Positions 17,425 through 25,315 of a stretch of 64,000 nt of DNA are shown piece after piece. This DNA comes from Nocardioides immobilis (GTDB lineage Bacteria; Actinomycetota; Actinomycetes; Propionibacteriales; Nocardioidaceae). The position numbers were made by a program, and so were the translations under genes. Under the pieces are notes generated by a model that saw nothing but the letters and a program-made list of their open reading frames with translations, did not search any database and was not told where the DNA came from. Within the stretch, counting starts at the first letter, position 1. Every line of letters begins with the position of its first letter. The stretch covers positions 1-64,000 of the forward strand of contig NZ_QXGH01000026.1 in the NCBI RefSeq assembly GCF_003515065.1. The letters are read 5' to 3'.

Positions 17425-18587
17425 CCGTGGCGGACCCAGTCGTGGACGACACCCTGCTGCGGTCCCTCACCCCTGCCGTCATCGGCATCCTCGTCCGCCG
17501 CGGAGCAGACTTCGCGGCGGCCGAGGACGCCGTGCAGGAGAGCCTGCTCGAGGCGCTGCGGGTGTGGCCGGACGACCCGCCCCGTGACCCGAAGCCCTGG
17601 CTGGTCAAGGTCGCGTGGCGGAAGTTCATCGACGCCACGCGGGCCGACGCGTCGCGGCGCCGCCGCGAGGAGCGCGTGGAAGCCGAGCCTGCGCCGGGTG
17701 CGGGCGCTGCGGCCGACGACACCCTGCAGCTCTACTTCCTCTGCGCCCACCCGTCGCTGACCCCGGCCTCCGCTGTCGCCCTGACCCTGCGCGCCGTCGG
17801 GGGCCTGACCACCCGGCAGATCGCCGACGCCTACCTGGTGCCCGAGGCGACGATGGGACAGCGGATCAGCCGGGCCAAGCGCACCGTCGCGAACGTCCGG
17901 TTCGACCAGACGGGCGACGTCGCCACGGTCGTCCGCGTGCTCTACCTGGTCTTCAACGAGGGCTACTCCGGAGACATCGACCTGGCCGCCGAGGCCATCC
18001 GGATCACCCGGGAGCTCGCGACGCGGATCGACCACCCCGAGGTCTCCGGCCTGCTGGCGCTGATGCTCCTGCACCATGCCCGCCGGCCCGCCCGGACCCG
18101 CGCCGACGGGAGCCTGGTGCCGCTCGCCGAGCAGGATCGCAGCCGGTGGGACACCCGCCTCATCGCCGAGGGCGTCGAGATCCTGCAACAGGCGCTCGCC
18201 CGCGACCAGCTCGGCGAGTTCCAGGCGCAGGCGGCCATCGCGGCCCTCCATGCCGACGCCCAGACCGCGGACGAGACCGACTGGGTCCAGATCGTGGAGT
18301 GGTACGACGAGCTCGTGCGGATCACCGACAGCCCCATCGCCCGCCTCAACCGGGCGGTCGCGATCGGCGAGGCCGACGGGGCGCGCGCCGGCCTGGCTGC
18401 ACTGGCCCGGCTCGACAGTGCGCTCCCCCGCTACACCGCCGTCTCGGCGTACCTCCACGAACGCGACGGCGACCCGGCGACGGCCGCGCGCCTCTACGCC
18501 GACGCCGCAGCCGCGGCCGCCAACCTCGCCGAGCGGGACCACCTGACCCGCCAGGCCGCCCGACTCAATGCGACCCTGCGCGGCTGA
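17421..18587 (+). CDS. ECF42-type RNA polymerase sigma factor with C-terminal helical extension
   Basis: 388 aa from GTG 17421 (GTG 17427 possible). Sigma-70 region 2 (about 8-75, with FAAAEDAVQESLLEAL and PKPWLVKVAWRKFID) and region 4 (about 105-160, TTRQIADAYLVPEATMGQRI) are followed by a 220-residue alpha-helical, TPR-like domain (LRITDSPIARLNRAVAIGEADG). This architecture and the adjacent DGPF gene define ECF42; these lack a dedicated anti-sigma factor and the extension is thought to regulate activity. No anti-sigma gene is present nearby. Confidence 0.88.
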   Translation: MTVADPVVDDTLLRSLTPAVIGILVRRGADFAAAEDAVQESLLEALRVWPDDPPRDPKPWLVKVAWRKFIDATRADASRRRREERVEAEPAPGAGAAADDTLQLYFLCAHPSLTPASAVALTLRAVGGLTTRQIADAYLVPEATMGQRISRAKRTVANVRFDQTGDVATVVRVLYLVFNEGYSGDIDLAAEAIRITRELATRIDHPEVSGLLALMLLHHARRPARTRADGSLVPLAEQDRSRWDTRLIAEGVEILQQALARDQLGEFQAQAAIAALHADAQTADETDWVQIVEWYDELVRITDSPIARLNRAVAIGEADGARAGLAALARLDSALPRYTAVSAYLHERDGDPATAARLYADAAAAAANLAERDHLTRQAARLNATLRG

Positions 18588-18596
18588 GGCGGGCGG

Positions 18597-20300
18597 TCAC
18601 CCGACCTTCTCGAACGGCGCCGCCTCGATGTGGGCGTACTGGAACACGTCGTCGGGGATGCCGGGCGCTGCCGGCTCGGCGTCGCTCCGGACCAGCGTGA
18701 TCCGCAACGTCTCGCCCTCGAGCGAGTAGCGGTACTCGTAGGAGGCGTATCCGGTCTCCTCGAAGAAGATCCGGTCGCCCTCGACCGAGAAGGTGCCTCC
18801 CTGCGCTGGCTGCTCGGGGCCGCCGTCGACGCTCACGAGCGCCTGCCAGGTGCTGCCGTGGAGCTCGAGTGTGCTGGCCAGGTGCTCCTCGGCGTCGTTG
18901 GCCTCGAACACGAAACGCGCGGCTCGGCGGCCCCACTCGGCGGCGACCATGTCCTCGGTGACCTCACCACCCTTCCAGGTGCCCTCGATCGGGCTGACCG
19001 CGCCCGGTTCCTCCGACTCCTCCGGCACCGCCGACTCCGTGGGCGGATCCGGCGGATCGGTGATCTCAGGCCCGGTGGTCGGCTCGATGACGGCCGGCTC
19101 GATGACGTGGTCGAAGGCGATCTCGCCCTCGACCACGGCATAGCCGCCGTACGCCGTCAGCGTGGTGTCGCCGTACGCGTCGATGCTGTAGGTCCCGAGC
19201 ACCGACTCCCGGTCCGTGGTCGCGAAGACCGCGTCCACGACGGCGGCCCGGCCGGACTCGTCCGCGGCCGCGGCGTCCCCGGCGCGGTCGATGGCGTCGA
19301 GGACCAGGCTCATCGCCTCGTAGCCGTAGATCGCGAATGGCTCGGGATCGCGCCCGTGCAGCTCGCTGAAGTCCCGGTAGAAGCGCTGGCCCGCCTCCGG
19401 ATAGGAAAGCTTGTCGAGAGTCGGGTTGGTGATGAAGACCCGGACCTGGATCTCCTCGTCGATCGCCTCGGCGAACGCGAGCTCGGCGCAGCCGTCCGGG
19501 AAGAACATCCGGAGCTCCGGCAGGGCCTGGCCGAGGTCGTTGGCGATCTCCGTCGCACCGTCCTGGGTGAGGCCGGCGAAGAGGAGGCAGTCCGGCTCTG
19601 CCGCCACGACCTCGTCGGACGTGCGGGCCCCGAGGCTGGTCCTCCCCAGGATGTCGATGCCGGCCTCGGCGGCACTGGCCTCGACCGCGTCGGCCAGTCC
19701 CAGACCGTAGATCTCGTCGTGGTGCACGATGAACACGTCGGTGCACTCCCGGGTCGTCATCTCGGCGACCAGCGCCCCCGCCTGCACGTGGTCGGCCGGC
19801 ACCACGCGGGCATAGGTCCGCTCGCCCGACGGGTAGTACACGTCGGGCTCTTCAGGCTCGGCAGCTCGAGTCAGCCCGAGGTAGGTGTTGCTCGGCGACA
19901 CCTGCAGGATGCCGGCGTTGTTGAGGATCGGGACCGAGGCCGCGGACGCACCCGAGTTGAAGTCCCCCAGGTAGGCGATCGTGGTCGGGTCCTTCCCTGC
20001 CTGCCACGCGTTGGCGGCGGCCAGCTCCGGGGTCCAGAAGCCCAGCTCGGGGTCGGCGTCGTCGAGCGAGACGTAGTTGATGTCGTAGCCGCCCGCACGG
20101 CCCTCGCGCTCCTCCAGCGCCAGCTCGAAGGCACGCACGATGTCCTCGGACTGCGGCTTGGAGTCGCCCTGCAGCGGCAGGCTCGAGTAGATCGTGAGCT
20201 CGCCCCGGTCCTCCGGCGGCTCGGCCGCGTCGTCCGAGCCACAGGCAGCGAGGACACTCGCCGCGACGACGCCGATGACACCCGCGACCAGCCTGCTCAT
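18597..20300 (-). CDS. Periplasmic-binding lipoprotein with extra C-terminal beta domain
   Basis: 567 aa. Lipoprotein signal (1-20, cleavage before Cys in VLAAC), then a type I periplasmic-binding fold similar to branched-chain amino-acid receptors (about 35-450; LTIYSSLPLQGDSKPQ, GDFNSGASAASVPILN). A Pro/Glu-rich linker (PPDPPTESAVPEESEE) leads to a 110-residue beta-rich domain starting IEGTWKGGEV, lipocalin-like. No permease or ATPase gene is adjacent, so it is an orphan receptor; ligand unknown. The ATG at 20300 follows GGCGGGAC. Confidence 0.82.
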   Translation of the reverse strand: MSRLVAGVIGVVAASVLAACGSDDAAEPPEDRGELTIYSSLPLQGDSKPQSEDIVRAFELALEEREGRAGGYDINYVSLDDADPELGFWTPELAAANAWQAGKDPTTIAYLGDFNSGASAASVPILNNAGILQVSPSNTYLGLTRAAEPEEPDVYYPSGERTYARVVPADHVQAGALVAEMTTRECTDVFIVHHDEIYGLGLADAVEASAAEAGIDILGRTSLGARTSDEVVAAEPDCLLFAGLTQDGATEIANDLGQALPELRMFFPDGCAELAFAEAIDEEIQVRVFITNPTLDKLSYPEAGQRFYRDFSELHGRDPEPFAIYGYEAMSLVLDAIDRAGDAAAADESGRAAVVDAVFATTDRESVLGTYSIDAYGDTTLTAYGGYAVVEGEIAFDHVIEPAVIEPTTGPEITDPPDPPTESAVPEESEEPGAVSPIEGTWKGGEVTEDMVAAEWGRRAARFVFEANDAEEHLASTLELHGSTWQALVSVDGGPEQPAQGGTFSVEGDRIFFEETGYASYEYRYSLEGETLRITLVRSDAEPAAPGIPDDVFQYAHIEAAPFEKVG

Positions 20301-20437
20301 CCGATTGTCCCGCCTCGAGGGTTCCCACCCCTGTTCGGAGGCTACTGCTCGCCACCAGGGATCCGGAACCGCTTCGGCGAACCTCGCCCTGTGGAGGACC
20401 GGCCCGGCCTGCCGTCGGATCAGGCAGGCTGCCGCGC

Positions 20438-20869
20438 ATGGGGTACGACGGCGCGGGCGGGCTGCGGGAGCCCGTGGACCGGACGGTGCAGCAGCTGCTG
20501 CGACGGGCCGTGCTCGACCACGCGCGCGACGAGCATCGCAAGACGTTCTCGCCGGCACTCCACGTCGGCGTGCCCGGCATCCGGTCCCGACGGTTCGAGA
20601 TCGAGGACCCCCTCGACCACGGCCTGCGCACCGACATCGTCGAGGCGATGATGCGGCCCGCACTCGAGAAGGGCGTGGTCCCGTTGCTGTGGCTCACGCG
20701 GCGCGGCGACACCACCGCTCACGACGTCGACGGTGCCTGGTCGGCTGCCGTGCACGCGGCCGGCGGCGAGCTGGAGCTCGCCCTGGGACTGGTGATCGTC
20801 ACCCGGCGCAGCTGGCACGACCCGCGGACCGGGGTGCAGCGGACGTGGAAACGCATCCGCTCGCGATAG
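20438..20869 (+). CDS. Conserved hypothetical protein
   Basis: 143 aa, soluble, no signal peptide or cysteines. Even codon use and sequences such as FEIEDPLDHGLRTDIVEAMM and ALGLVIVTRRSWHDPRTG look like a real protein. I do not recognise the family. It sits alone between two minus-strand genes, ending 4 bp from the ligase stop; no clear ribosome-binding site precedes ATG 20438. Confidence 0.62.
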   Translation: MGYDGAGGLREPVDRTVQQLLRRAVLDHARDEHRKTFSPALHVGVPGIRSRRFEIEDPLDHGLRTDIVEAMMRPALEKGVVPLLWLTRRGDTTAHDVDGAWSAAVHAAGGELELALGLVIVTRRSWHDPRTGVQRTWKRIRSR

Positions 20870-20873
20870 GGCG

Positions 20874-22334
20874 CTACCAGGTGTGGACCGGCACGTTGGC
20901 GTGCATGCCCTCCCGATAGCCGGCGAGGACGGCGCGGAGCGCGTCGTACCGGTCCATGTCCTCGCGTTCGGCCATCTGGCGGACGAACCACTCCGCCCCG
21001 TTGGTGCCGCCCAGGCAGCGGCCCTCGATGATCCCGAGGTACTGCTCGGCCTCGGACCGTTCGACGCCCCAGGCGGCGAGCCCGTCGTAGGCCATCGGCA
21101 GCAGCCGGCGCAGCACCAGCTCGGTCGCGCGCACGCGGCCGACGCCCGGCCAGTAGATCTCGGCGTCGACGCCGTCACGGGCCGCCACGTGGAAGTTCTC
21201 CTCCGCCGCGCTGAAGGACATCTGGGACCACAGCGGTCGCTCGCTCTCGGCGAGCGTGCGGACCACCCCGAAGTAGAACGCCGCGTTCGCCACCGTGTCG
21301 ACGACCGTCGGTCCGGCCGGGAGCACGCGGTTCTCGACCCGGAGGTGCGGTCGCCCGCCGGCGATGTCGTAGACCGGGCGGTTCCAGCGCCAGATCGTGC
21401 CGTTGTGGAGTCGCAGCTCGGACAGGTTCGGCGTACCGCCGGCCTCGAGGACGGTCAACGGGTCCTCGTCGTCGGTGACCGGCAGCAGCGCCGGGAAGTA
21501 GCGGACGTTCTCCTCGAAGAGGTCGAACACCGAGGTGATCCAGCCCTCGCCGAACCACACCCGGGGCCGGACTCCCTGCGCCTTCAGCTCGTCGCTGCGG
21601 GTGTCGGTCGCCTGCTCGAACAGCGGGACCCGGGTCTCCCTCCACAGCTGCTTGCCGAGGAGGTACGGCGAGTTCGCGGCGAGTGCCAGCTGGACCGCGG
21701 CGATCGCCTGCGAGGCGTTCCAGTAGGCGGCGAACCGCTCGGGGGTCGTCTGCACGTGGAGCTGGGTGCTCGTGCACGCGGCCTCCGGCAGGACCGAGTC
21801 GGCTGTCGTCCGCAGCACGTCGACACCGCCGATGTCGATGCTGATGTCCTCGCCTCGCGCGCGCAGGACCTGCTCGCTCAGCAGGCGGTAGCGCGGGTTG
21901 CTGCTGATCGCGTCGATCGACAGGTGGGCGGCGTCGAGCGTCGGCAGGATCCCGATCATCACCAGGTGCGCGCCGACCTCCGACGACCGCCGCTCGGCCT
22001 CGTTGAGGCTGCGCCGCAGCCCTTCCTCGAACCCGGTGAGGCCTTCGTCGCGCAAGGTCACGGGCGGCGAGTTCATCTCGATGTTGAACTGCCCGAGCTC
22101 GGTCTGGAAGTCCGGGTTGGCGATCGCCTCGAGCGCCTCGGCGTTGCGGAGCGCCGGGTCGCCGGCGTCGTCGACGAGGTTGAGCTCGACCTCGAGCCCG
22201 GTCATCGGGTCGTCGGTGTCGAACGCCGACTCCCTCAGCATCCGCTCGAACACGTCGAGACACCGCCGGACCTTCTCGCGGTGCCGTGTCCGGTCAGCAC
22301 CGGTGAACTCCTGCGCATCGACCTCCTCGCCCAT
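20874..22334 (-). CDS. Glutamate--cysteine ligase family 2 (GCS2/YbdK-like) carboxylate-amine ligase
   Basis: 486 aa. The family forms an amide bond between the gamma-carboxylate of glutamate and an amine using ATP. Seen: MTGLEVELNLVDDAG (substrate/metal Glu pair), QTELGQFNIEMNS, and VPEAACTSTQLHVQ-type central strand, HLRVENRVLPAGPT. Substrate is uncertain: Actinobacteria generally use mycothiol rather than glutathione. Divergence from gshA of E. coli is clear. Confidence 0.8.
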   Translation of the reverse strand: MGEEVDAQEFTGADRTRHREKVRRCLDVFERMLRESAFDTDDPMTGLEVELNLVDDAGDPALRNAEALEAIANPDFQTELGQFNIEMNSPPVTLRDEGLTGFEEGLRRSLNEAERRSSEVGAHLVMIGILPTLDAAHLSIDAISSNPRYRLLSEQVLRARGEDISIDIGGVDVLRTTADSVLPEAACTSTQLHVQTTPERFAAYWNASQAIAAVQLALAANSPYLLGKQLWRETRVPLFEQATDTRSDELKAQGVRPRVWFGEGWITSVFDLFEENVRYFPALLPVTDDEDPLTVLEAGGTPNLSELRLHNGTIWRWNRPVYDIAGGRPHLRVENRVLPAGPTVVDTVANAAFYFGVVRTLAESERPLWSQMSFSAAEENFHVAARDGVDAEIYWPGVGRVRATELVLRRLLPMAYDGLAAWGVERSEAEQYLGIIEGRCLGGTNGAEWFVRQMAEREDMDRYDALRAVLAGYREGMHANVPVHTW

Positions 22335-22358
22335 GGGGCGACACTTTCTCGACTTGGG

Positions 22359-23375
22359 TCAGGCTGGCAACCCCTCGTCCCACGCGAGCTCGCTCTCGAG
22401 GGAGTCCGGCGGCACCGCCCGCTCGAGACATTCCGCCAGGATCGCGGCCATTCCGTAGCCCGGTGCGACCTCGCGGCAGCGGTCGACCGCGATCCACGCC
22501 AGGGCACCGTTGCCCGCCTGCCACGCGGCCCAGCCGACGAGCGCAGCCGGGGCAGGGACCAAGGCCTCGGGGACCCGGCGCGCGACGTCGAGCCAGAACT
22601 CCTGGTGCGCCCGCGCGCCGGACCGCGCGATCAGCCCCCACGCCGCGTCGCGCACCCGCAGGTCCTGGACGGCCCAGGCGATCCGGCCGACCTCGTTGGC
22701 GGACGCCCGGGTGCGGGCCTCGACGTGACGCCCCACCAGGACCCGCACCCACTCGCCCCAGCGCCGACGGTCGGCTCCGGTGCGGGGCGGGTCGCGATCG
22801 CTCAGGGCGGCGTGGACCAGGGCCGTCTCGACCTCCCGCTGCGCGGCCTGGTCGGGGACCAGGCTGGCGACGAGCGCCGCCCGGTCCTTCTCCACGACCA
22901 GGCCGTGCAGGACCGCCTGGGCCAGGAACGGGTGGGACGACACGTCGTACGCGACGCCGATCTCGCGGAGCCGGGCCCCCGCCAGCAGCGGGTAGTAACG
23001 GCGGCCGTCGACACGGAGGACGTCCTGGACCTTGATCCTCGCCTCGTCGGTGCCGCGGCGGAGGGCCGACCACACCCGCCGGACCGCATGCTCGTCGTCG
23101 CTGAAGAACACGAACGCCAACGCCCGGATGCCGTCGCGCCGGGCCGGCGCGAGCAGCATCTCGGCGAGGTCGGCGACCTCCTCGAGCGGCGCCGCACGCG
23201 GCGGCAGGTCGACGCGGGCGTGGAACGGCCGGTCACCGTCACTGGCCAGCATGACGACCGAGTCGGCAGGGTGGAACCCGATGACGAGCGGGGCGAGGGC
23301 GATCAGGTCGTCCGGGCACCGGACCCGGAAGGTCAGCCTGGGATCGGGTGCGGGGTCCGGCAGGGGCGAGGTCAT
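22359..23375 (-). CDS. DUF4192 family protein
   Basis: 338 aa soluble protein. The N-terminus RVRCPDDLIALAPLVIGFHPADSVV is diagnostic of DUF4192, widespread in Actinobacteria and of unknown function. A Trp-rich C-terminal part (WAAWQAGNGALAWIAVDRC) resembles helical repeats. ATG at 23375 chosen over upstream GTGs because conserved sequence begins soon after. Confidence 0.82.
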   Translation of the reverse strand: MTSPLPDPAPDPRLTFRVRCPDDLIALAPLVIGFHPADSVVMLASDGDRPFHARVDLPPRAAPLEEVADLAEMLLAPARRDGIRALAFVFFSDDEHAVRRVWSALRRGTDEARIKVQDVLRVDGRRYYPLLAGARLREIGVAYDVSSHPFLAQAVLHGLVVEKDRAALVASLVPDQAAQREVETALVHAALSDRDPPRTGADRRRWGEWVRVLVGRHVEARTRASANEVGRIAWAVQDLRVRDAAWGLIARSGARAHQEFWLDVARRVPEALVPAPAALVGWAAWQAGNGALAWIAVDRCREVAPGYGMAAILAECLERAVPPDSLESELAWDEGLPA

Positions 23376-23491
23376 GGCTCCACGCTCGGCGACCGCTCCG
23401 ACCTTGGCGATGCCGCTGCCCGGCGCCTGTGGACGGCGCGTGTCGCGGTGACCGTCCGGGACGGTAGGCGGCTCGTCCCCACCTGATTGCC

Positions 23492-23497
23492 TAGGGT
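23492..23497 (+). promoter_or_regulatory. Candidate -10 element of dinB
   Basis: TAGGGT ends 6 nt before the GTG at 23504. No obvious LexA box was seen around it. Confidence 0.5.
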
Positions 23498-23503
23498 TCA
23501 CCC

Positions 23504-24850
23504 GTGCGCGCCCAGGCTTCGGTCCTCCACCTGGACCTCGACGCGTTCTTCGCCGCGGTCGAGCAGCGCGACAAGCCGTCCCTGCGCGGCAAGCCGGTCG
23601 TGGTCGGGGGCGTCAGCGGCCGCGGCGTGGTGGCCACGGCCTCCTACGAGGCCCGGGCGTACGGCGTCCGCTCCGCGATGTCGACCCGCGAGGCCCGCGC
23701 GCGGTGTCCCCATGCCGCCTACCTCTCGGGGCGGTTCGAGGCCTACCGCGCCACCAGCGCCGCGGTGATGGGGCTGCTGCGGTCCTGCTCCCCGCTCGTC
23801 GAGCCGCTCTCGCTGGACGAGGCGTTCGTCGACCTGGCGCGGGCCGATCTCCCCGACCTGGAGATCGACACCGTGACGGTGTTCGCCGAGCAGCTGCGCG
23901 ACCGGGTCCACGACGTCACCGGCGGCCTGACCGCCTCGGTGGGCGTGGCCAGCTCGAAGTTCGTGGCCAAGGTGGCCAGCGACCTGGAGAAGCCCGACGG
24001 TCTGGTCGTGGTGCCCCCCGGGACGGAGCTCGAGCTGCTCCGCCCGATGCACGTCTCGGTCGTCCCCGGCGTCGGCCCGGCGACGGTCGAGCGGCTGCGC
24101 CGGGTCGGCGTCCACACGATCGCGGACCTCCAGCAGATCAGCGAGGACGAGCTCGTGCGGATGCTGGGCAAGGCGCACGGGCACGGACTCCACCAGCTGG
24201 CCTTCGCCCGGGACGACCGACCGGTCGAGGCGGAGCGGGAGACGAAGTCGGTCAGTGTCGAAGGCACCTACGAGCAGGACCTGACCGACCGCAAGCTGAT
24301 GGAGAGCCTGCTGACCCGTCAGGCAACCGACGTGGCACGGCGGCTGCGCAAGAGCGGCCTGTCCGGCCGCACGGTCACCATCAAGGTCAGGCTCTACGAC
24401 TTCACCACCCTCAGCCGGTCGACGACCCTCGCCTCGCCCACCGACGACGAAGCCGTGATCGGGCGCCAGGCACGTCGGCTGCTCGAGGACCTCGACACCT
24501 CCGGAGGGGTCCGGCTCCTCGGCGTAGGTGTCTCCGGGCTCGCCGACTGGGTCCAGGACGAGCTGTTCGCCGCCGAGGACGACCCCGACCCGGAGGCGGC
24601 CTCCGAGGGGTCGGCAACGCCGCTGGACCGGGCGGCGACCGCCGTACCACCGCCGCCGGACCCGTCCGGCGGCTTCCGTCCCGGGAACGACGTGGTGCAC
24701 GACGAGCACGGCCGCGGCTGGGTCTGGGGTGCCGGCAAGGGCGTGGTGACGGTGCGGTTCGAGACCGCGGAGACGCCGCCCGGCCCGGTCCGCACGTTCG
24801 CGGTGGACGACCCGGCCCTGTCCCGAATTAACCCAGTCGTCACGGACTGA
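23504..24850 (+). CDS. dinB: DNA polymerase IV (Y-family)
   Basis: 448 aa translesion polymerase. Catalytic acids lie in VLHLDLDAFFAAVEQ and LSLDEAFVDL; the helix-hairpin-helix part reads VVPGVGPATVERLRRVG and the little-finger domain spans about 235-345. The C-terminus lacks a canonical beta-clamp motif that I can identify; instead a 90-residue tail contains a Pro-rich stretch and HDEHGRGWVWGAGKGVVTVRFE, a small beta domain also found in actinobacterial DinB proteins. Confidence 0.93.
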   Translation: MRAQASVLHLDLDAFFAAVEQRDKPSLRGKPVVVGGVSGRGVVATASYEARAYGVRSAMSTREARARCPHAAYLSGRFEAYRATSAAVMGLLRSCSPLVEPLSLDEAFVDLARADLPDLEIDTVTVFAEQLRDRVHDVTGGLTASVGVASSKFVAKVASDLEKPDGLVVVPPGTELELLRPMHVSVVPGVGPATVERLRRVGVHTIADLQQISEDELVRMLGKAHGHGLHQLAFARDDRPVEAERETKSVSVEGTYEQDLTDRKLMESLLTRQATDVARRLRKSGLSGRTVTIKVRLYDFTTLSRSTTLASPTDDEAVIGRQARRLLEDLDTSGGVRLLGVGVSGLADWVQDELFAAEDDPDPEAASEGSATPLDRAATAVPPPPDPSGGFRPGNDVVHDEHGRGWVWGAGKGVVTVRFETAETPPGPVRTFAVDDPALSRINPVVTD

Positions 24851-24924
24851 GCGTTGCCGGGCGCTGCCGCGAACGGGACCATAGGTCTCGTCGCGGTCGG
24901 CCGACGCGCTCGGAGGCCGCGAAA

Positions 24925-24968
24925 AAAGGGTGAGGGCCTCTTGATGGTATGAGCATCAGGAGGCCCTC
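24925..24968 (-). terminator. Intrinsic terminator on the minus strand
   Basis: Arms 24932-24946 and 24954-24968 pair over 15 bp with one G-U, loop of 7. On the minus strand the hairpin is followed after a few bases by TTTTTT (complement of the A run at 24922-24927). No annotated minus-strand gene ends here, which is the main reason to suspect an RNA gene upstream of it. Confidence 0.7.
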
Positions 24969-25290
24969 GGCTTGACCGGCTGCGGTGGCTCCGATCGAGT
25001 CGAGCTTCCACCCTCTCCGTCAGACCCGCCACCGGGGCCGACGCCCGCAGGTTGCCCCGCGAGTAGGAGAGGACTTCCGTCCGACTCCCCGATCCTTCTC
25101 GCCTGGCCCGAAGGCCTTGCGATCCGGTTCGGTAGGGAGAGTTCTACGCTGCGCCGGAACTCCAGCACAAGGCCTTTCTCCGAAGAAGTTCCACATTCTT
25201 CGAGTCCCACAGGCTCCTCCACAGCAAAGCACGGATTCCTCCACAGGAACACCGCTGACTCCACAGGTTTCCACCGGTGCCTGTGGATCG
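24926..25290 (-). ncRNA. Candidate structured small RNA between dinB and oligopeptidase B
   Basis: About 465 bp between dinB and the next gene hold no convincing ORF but many helices: CGGTGGC 24983-24989 with GCCACCG 25028-25034; GGGGC 25034-25038 with GCCCC 25054-25058; GTAG 25132-25135 with CTAC 25144-25147; GGAACT 25156-25161 with AGTTCC 25187-25192 enclosing a nested TTCT/AGAA pair. It ends on the minus strand in a strong hairpin followed by six Ts (see terminator). Hence a minus-strand RNA of roughly 300-370 nt is the best reading; the 5' end is uncertain. It does not match my memory of rnpB, tmRNA or SRP RNA. A 6S- or Ms1-like role is a guess only. Confidence 0.45.
25189..25287. repeat. 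Cluster of TCCACA(G) repeats
   Basis: TCCACA-type words start at 25190, 25218, 25240 and 25260, with a TCCCACAGG variant at 25205 and an inverted CTGTGGA at 25281-25287. Several are 20-22 bp apart, close to two helical turns. They share the 3' six bases of a DnaA box (TCCACA), but the 5' three bases do not match well. May be protein-binding sites or helices of the RNA candidate. Confidence 0.4.
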
Positions 25291-25302
25291 TGGACCGCCG
25301 GA

Positions 25303-25308
25303 TACGGT
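25303..25308 (+). promoter_or_regulatory. Candidate -10 element of the oligopeptidase gene
   Basis: TACGGT ends 7 nt before the GTG at 25316; again leaderless-type spacing. A GTG at 25307 would overlap it and is less likely as the start. Confidence 0.4.
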
Positions 25309-25315
25309 GACCGAC

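Noticed and set aside
17421..18587. Novel sigma/YCII signalling system
   Set aside because: The pairing is the known ECF42-DGPF arrangement, so it is annotated but not claimed as new.
25189..25287. Chromosomal origin (DnaA-box cluster)
   Set aside because: The repeats match only six of nine DnaA-box positions, no dnaA/dnaN genes are nearby and no AT-rich unwinding stretch is visible.
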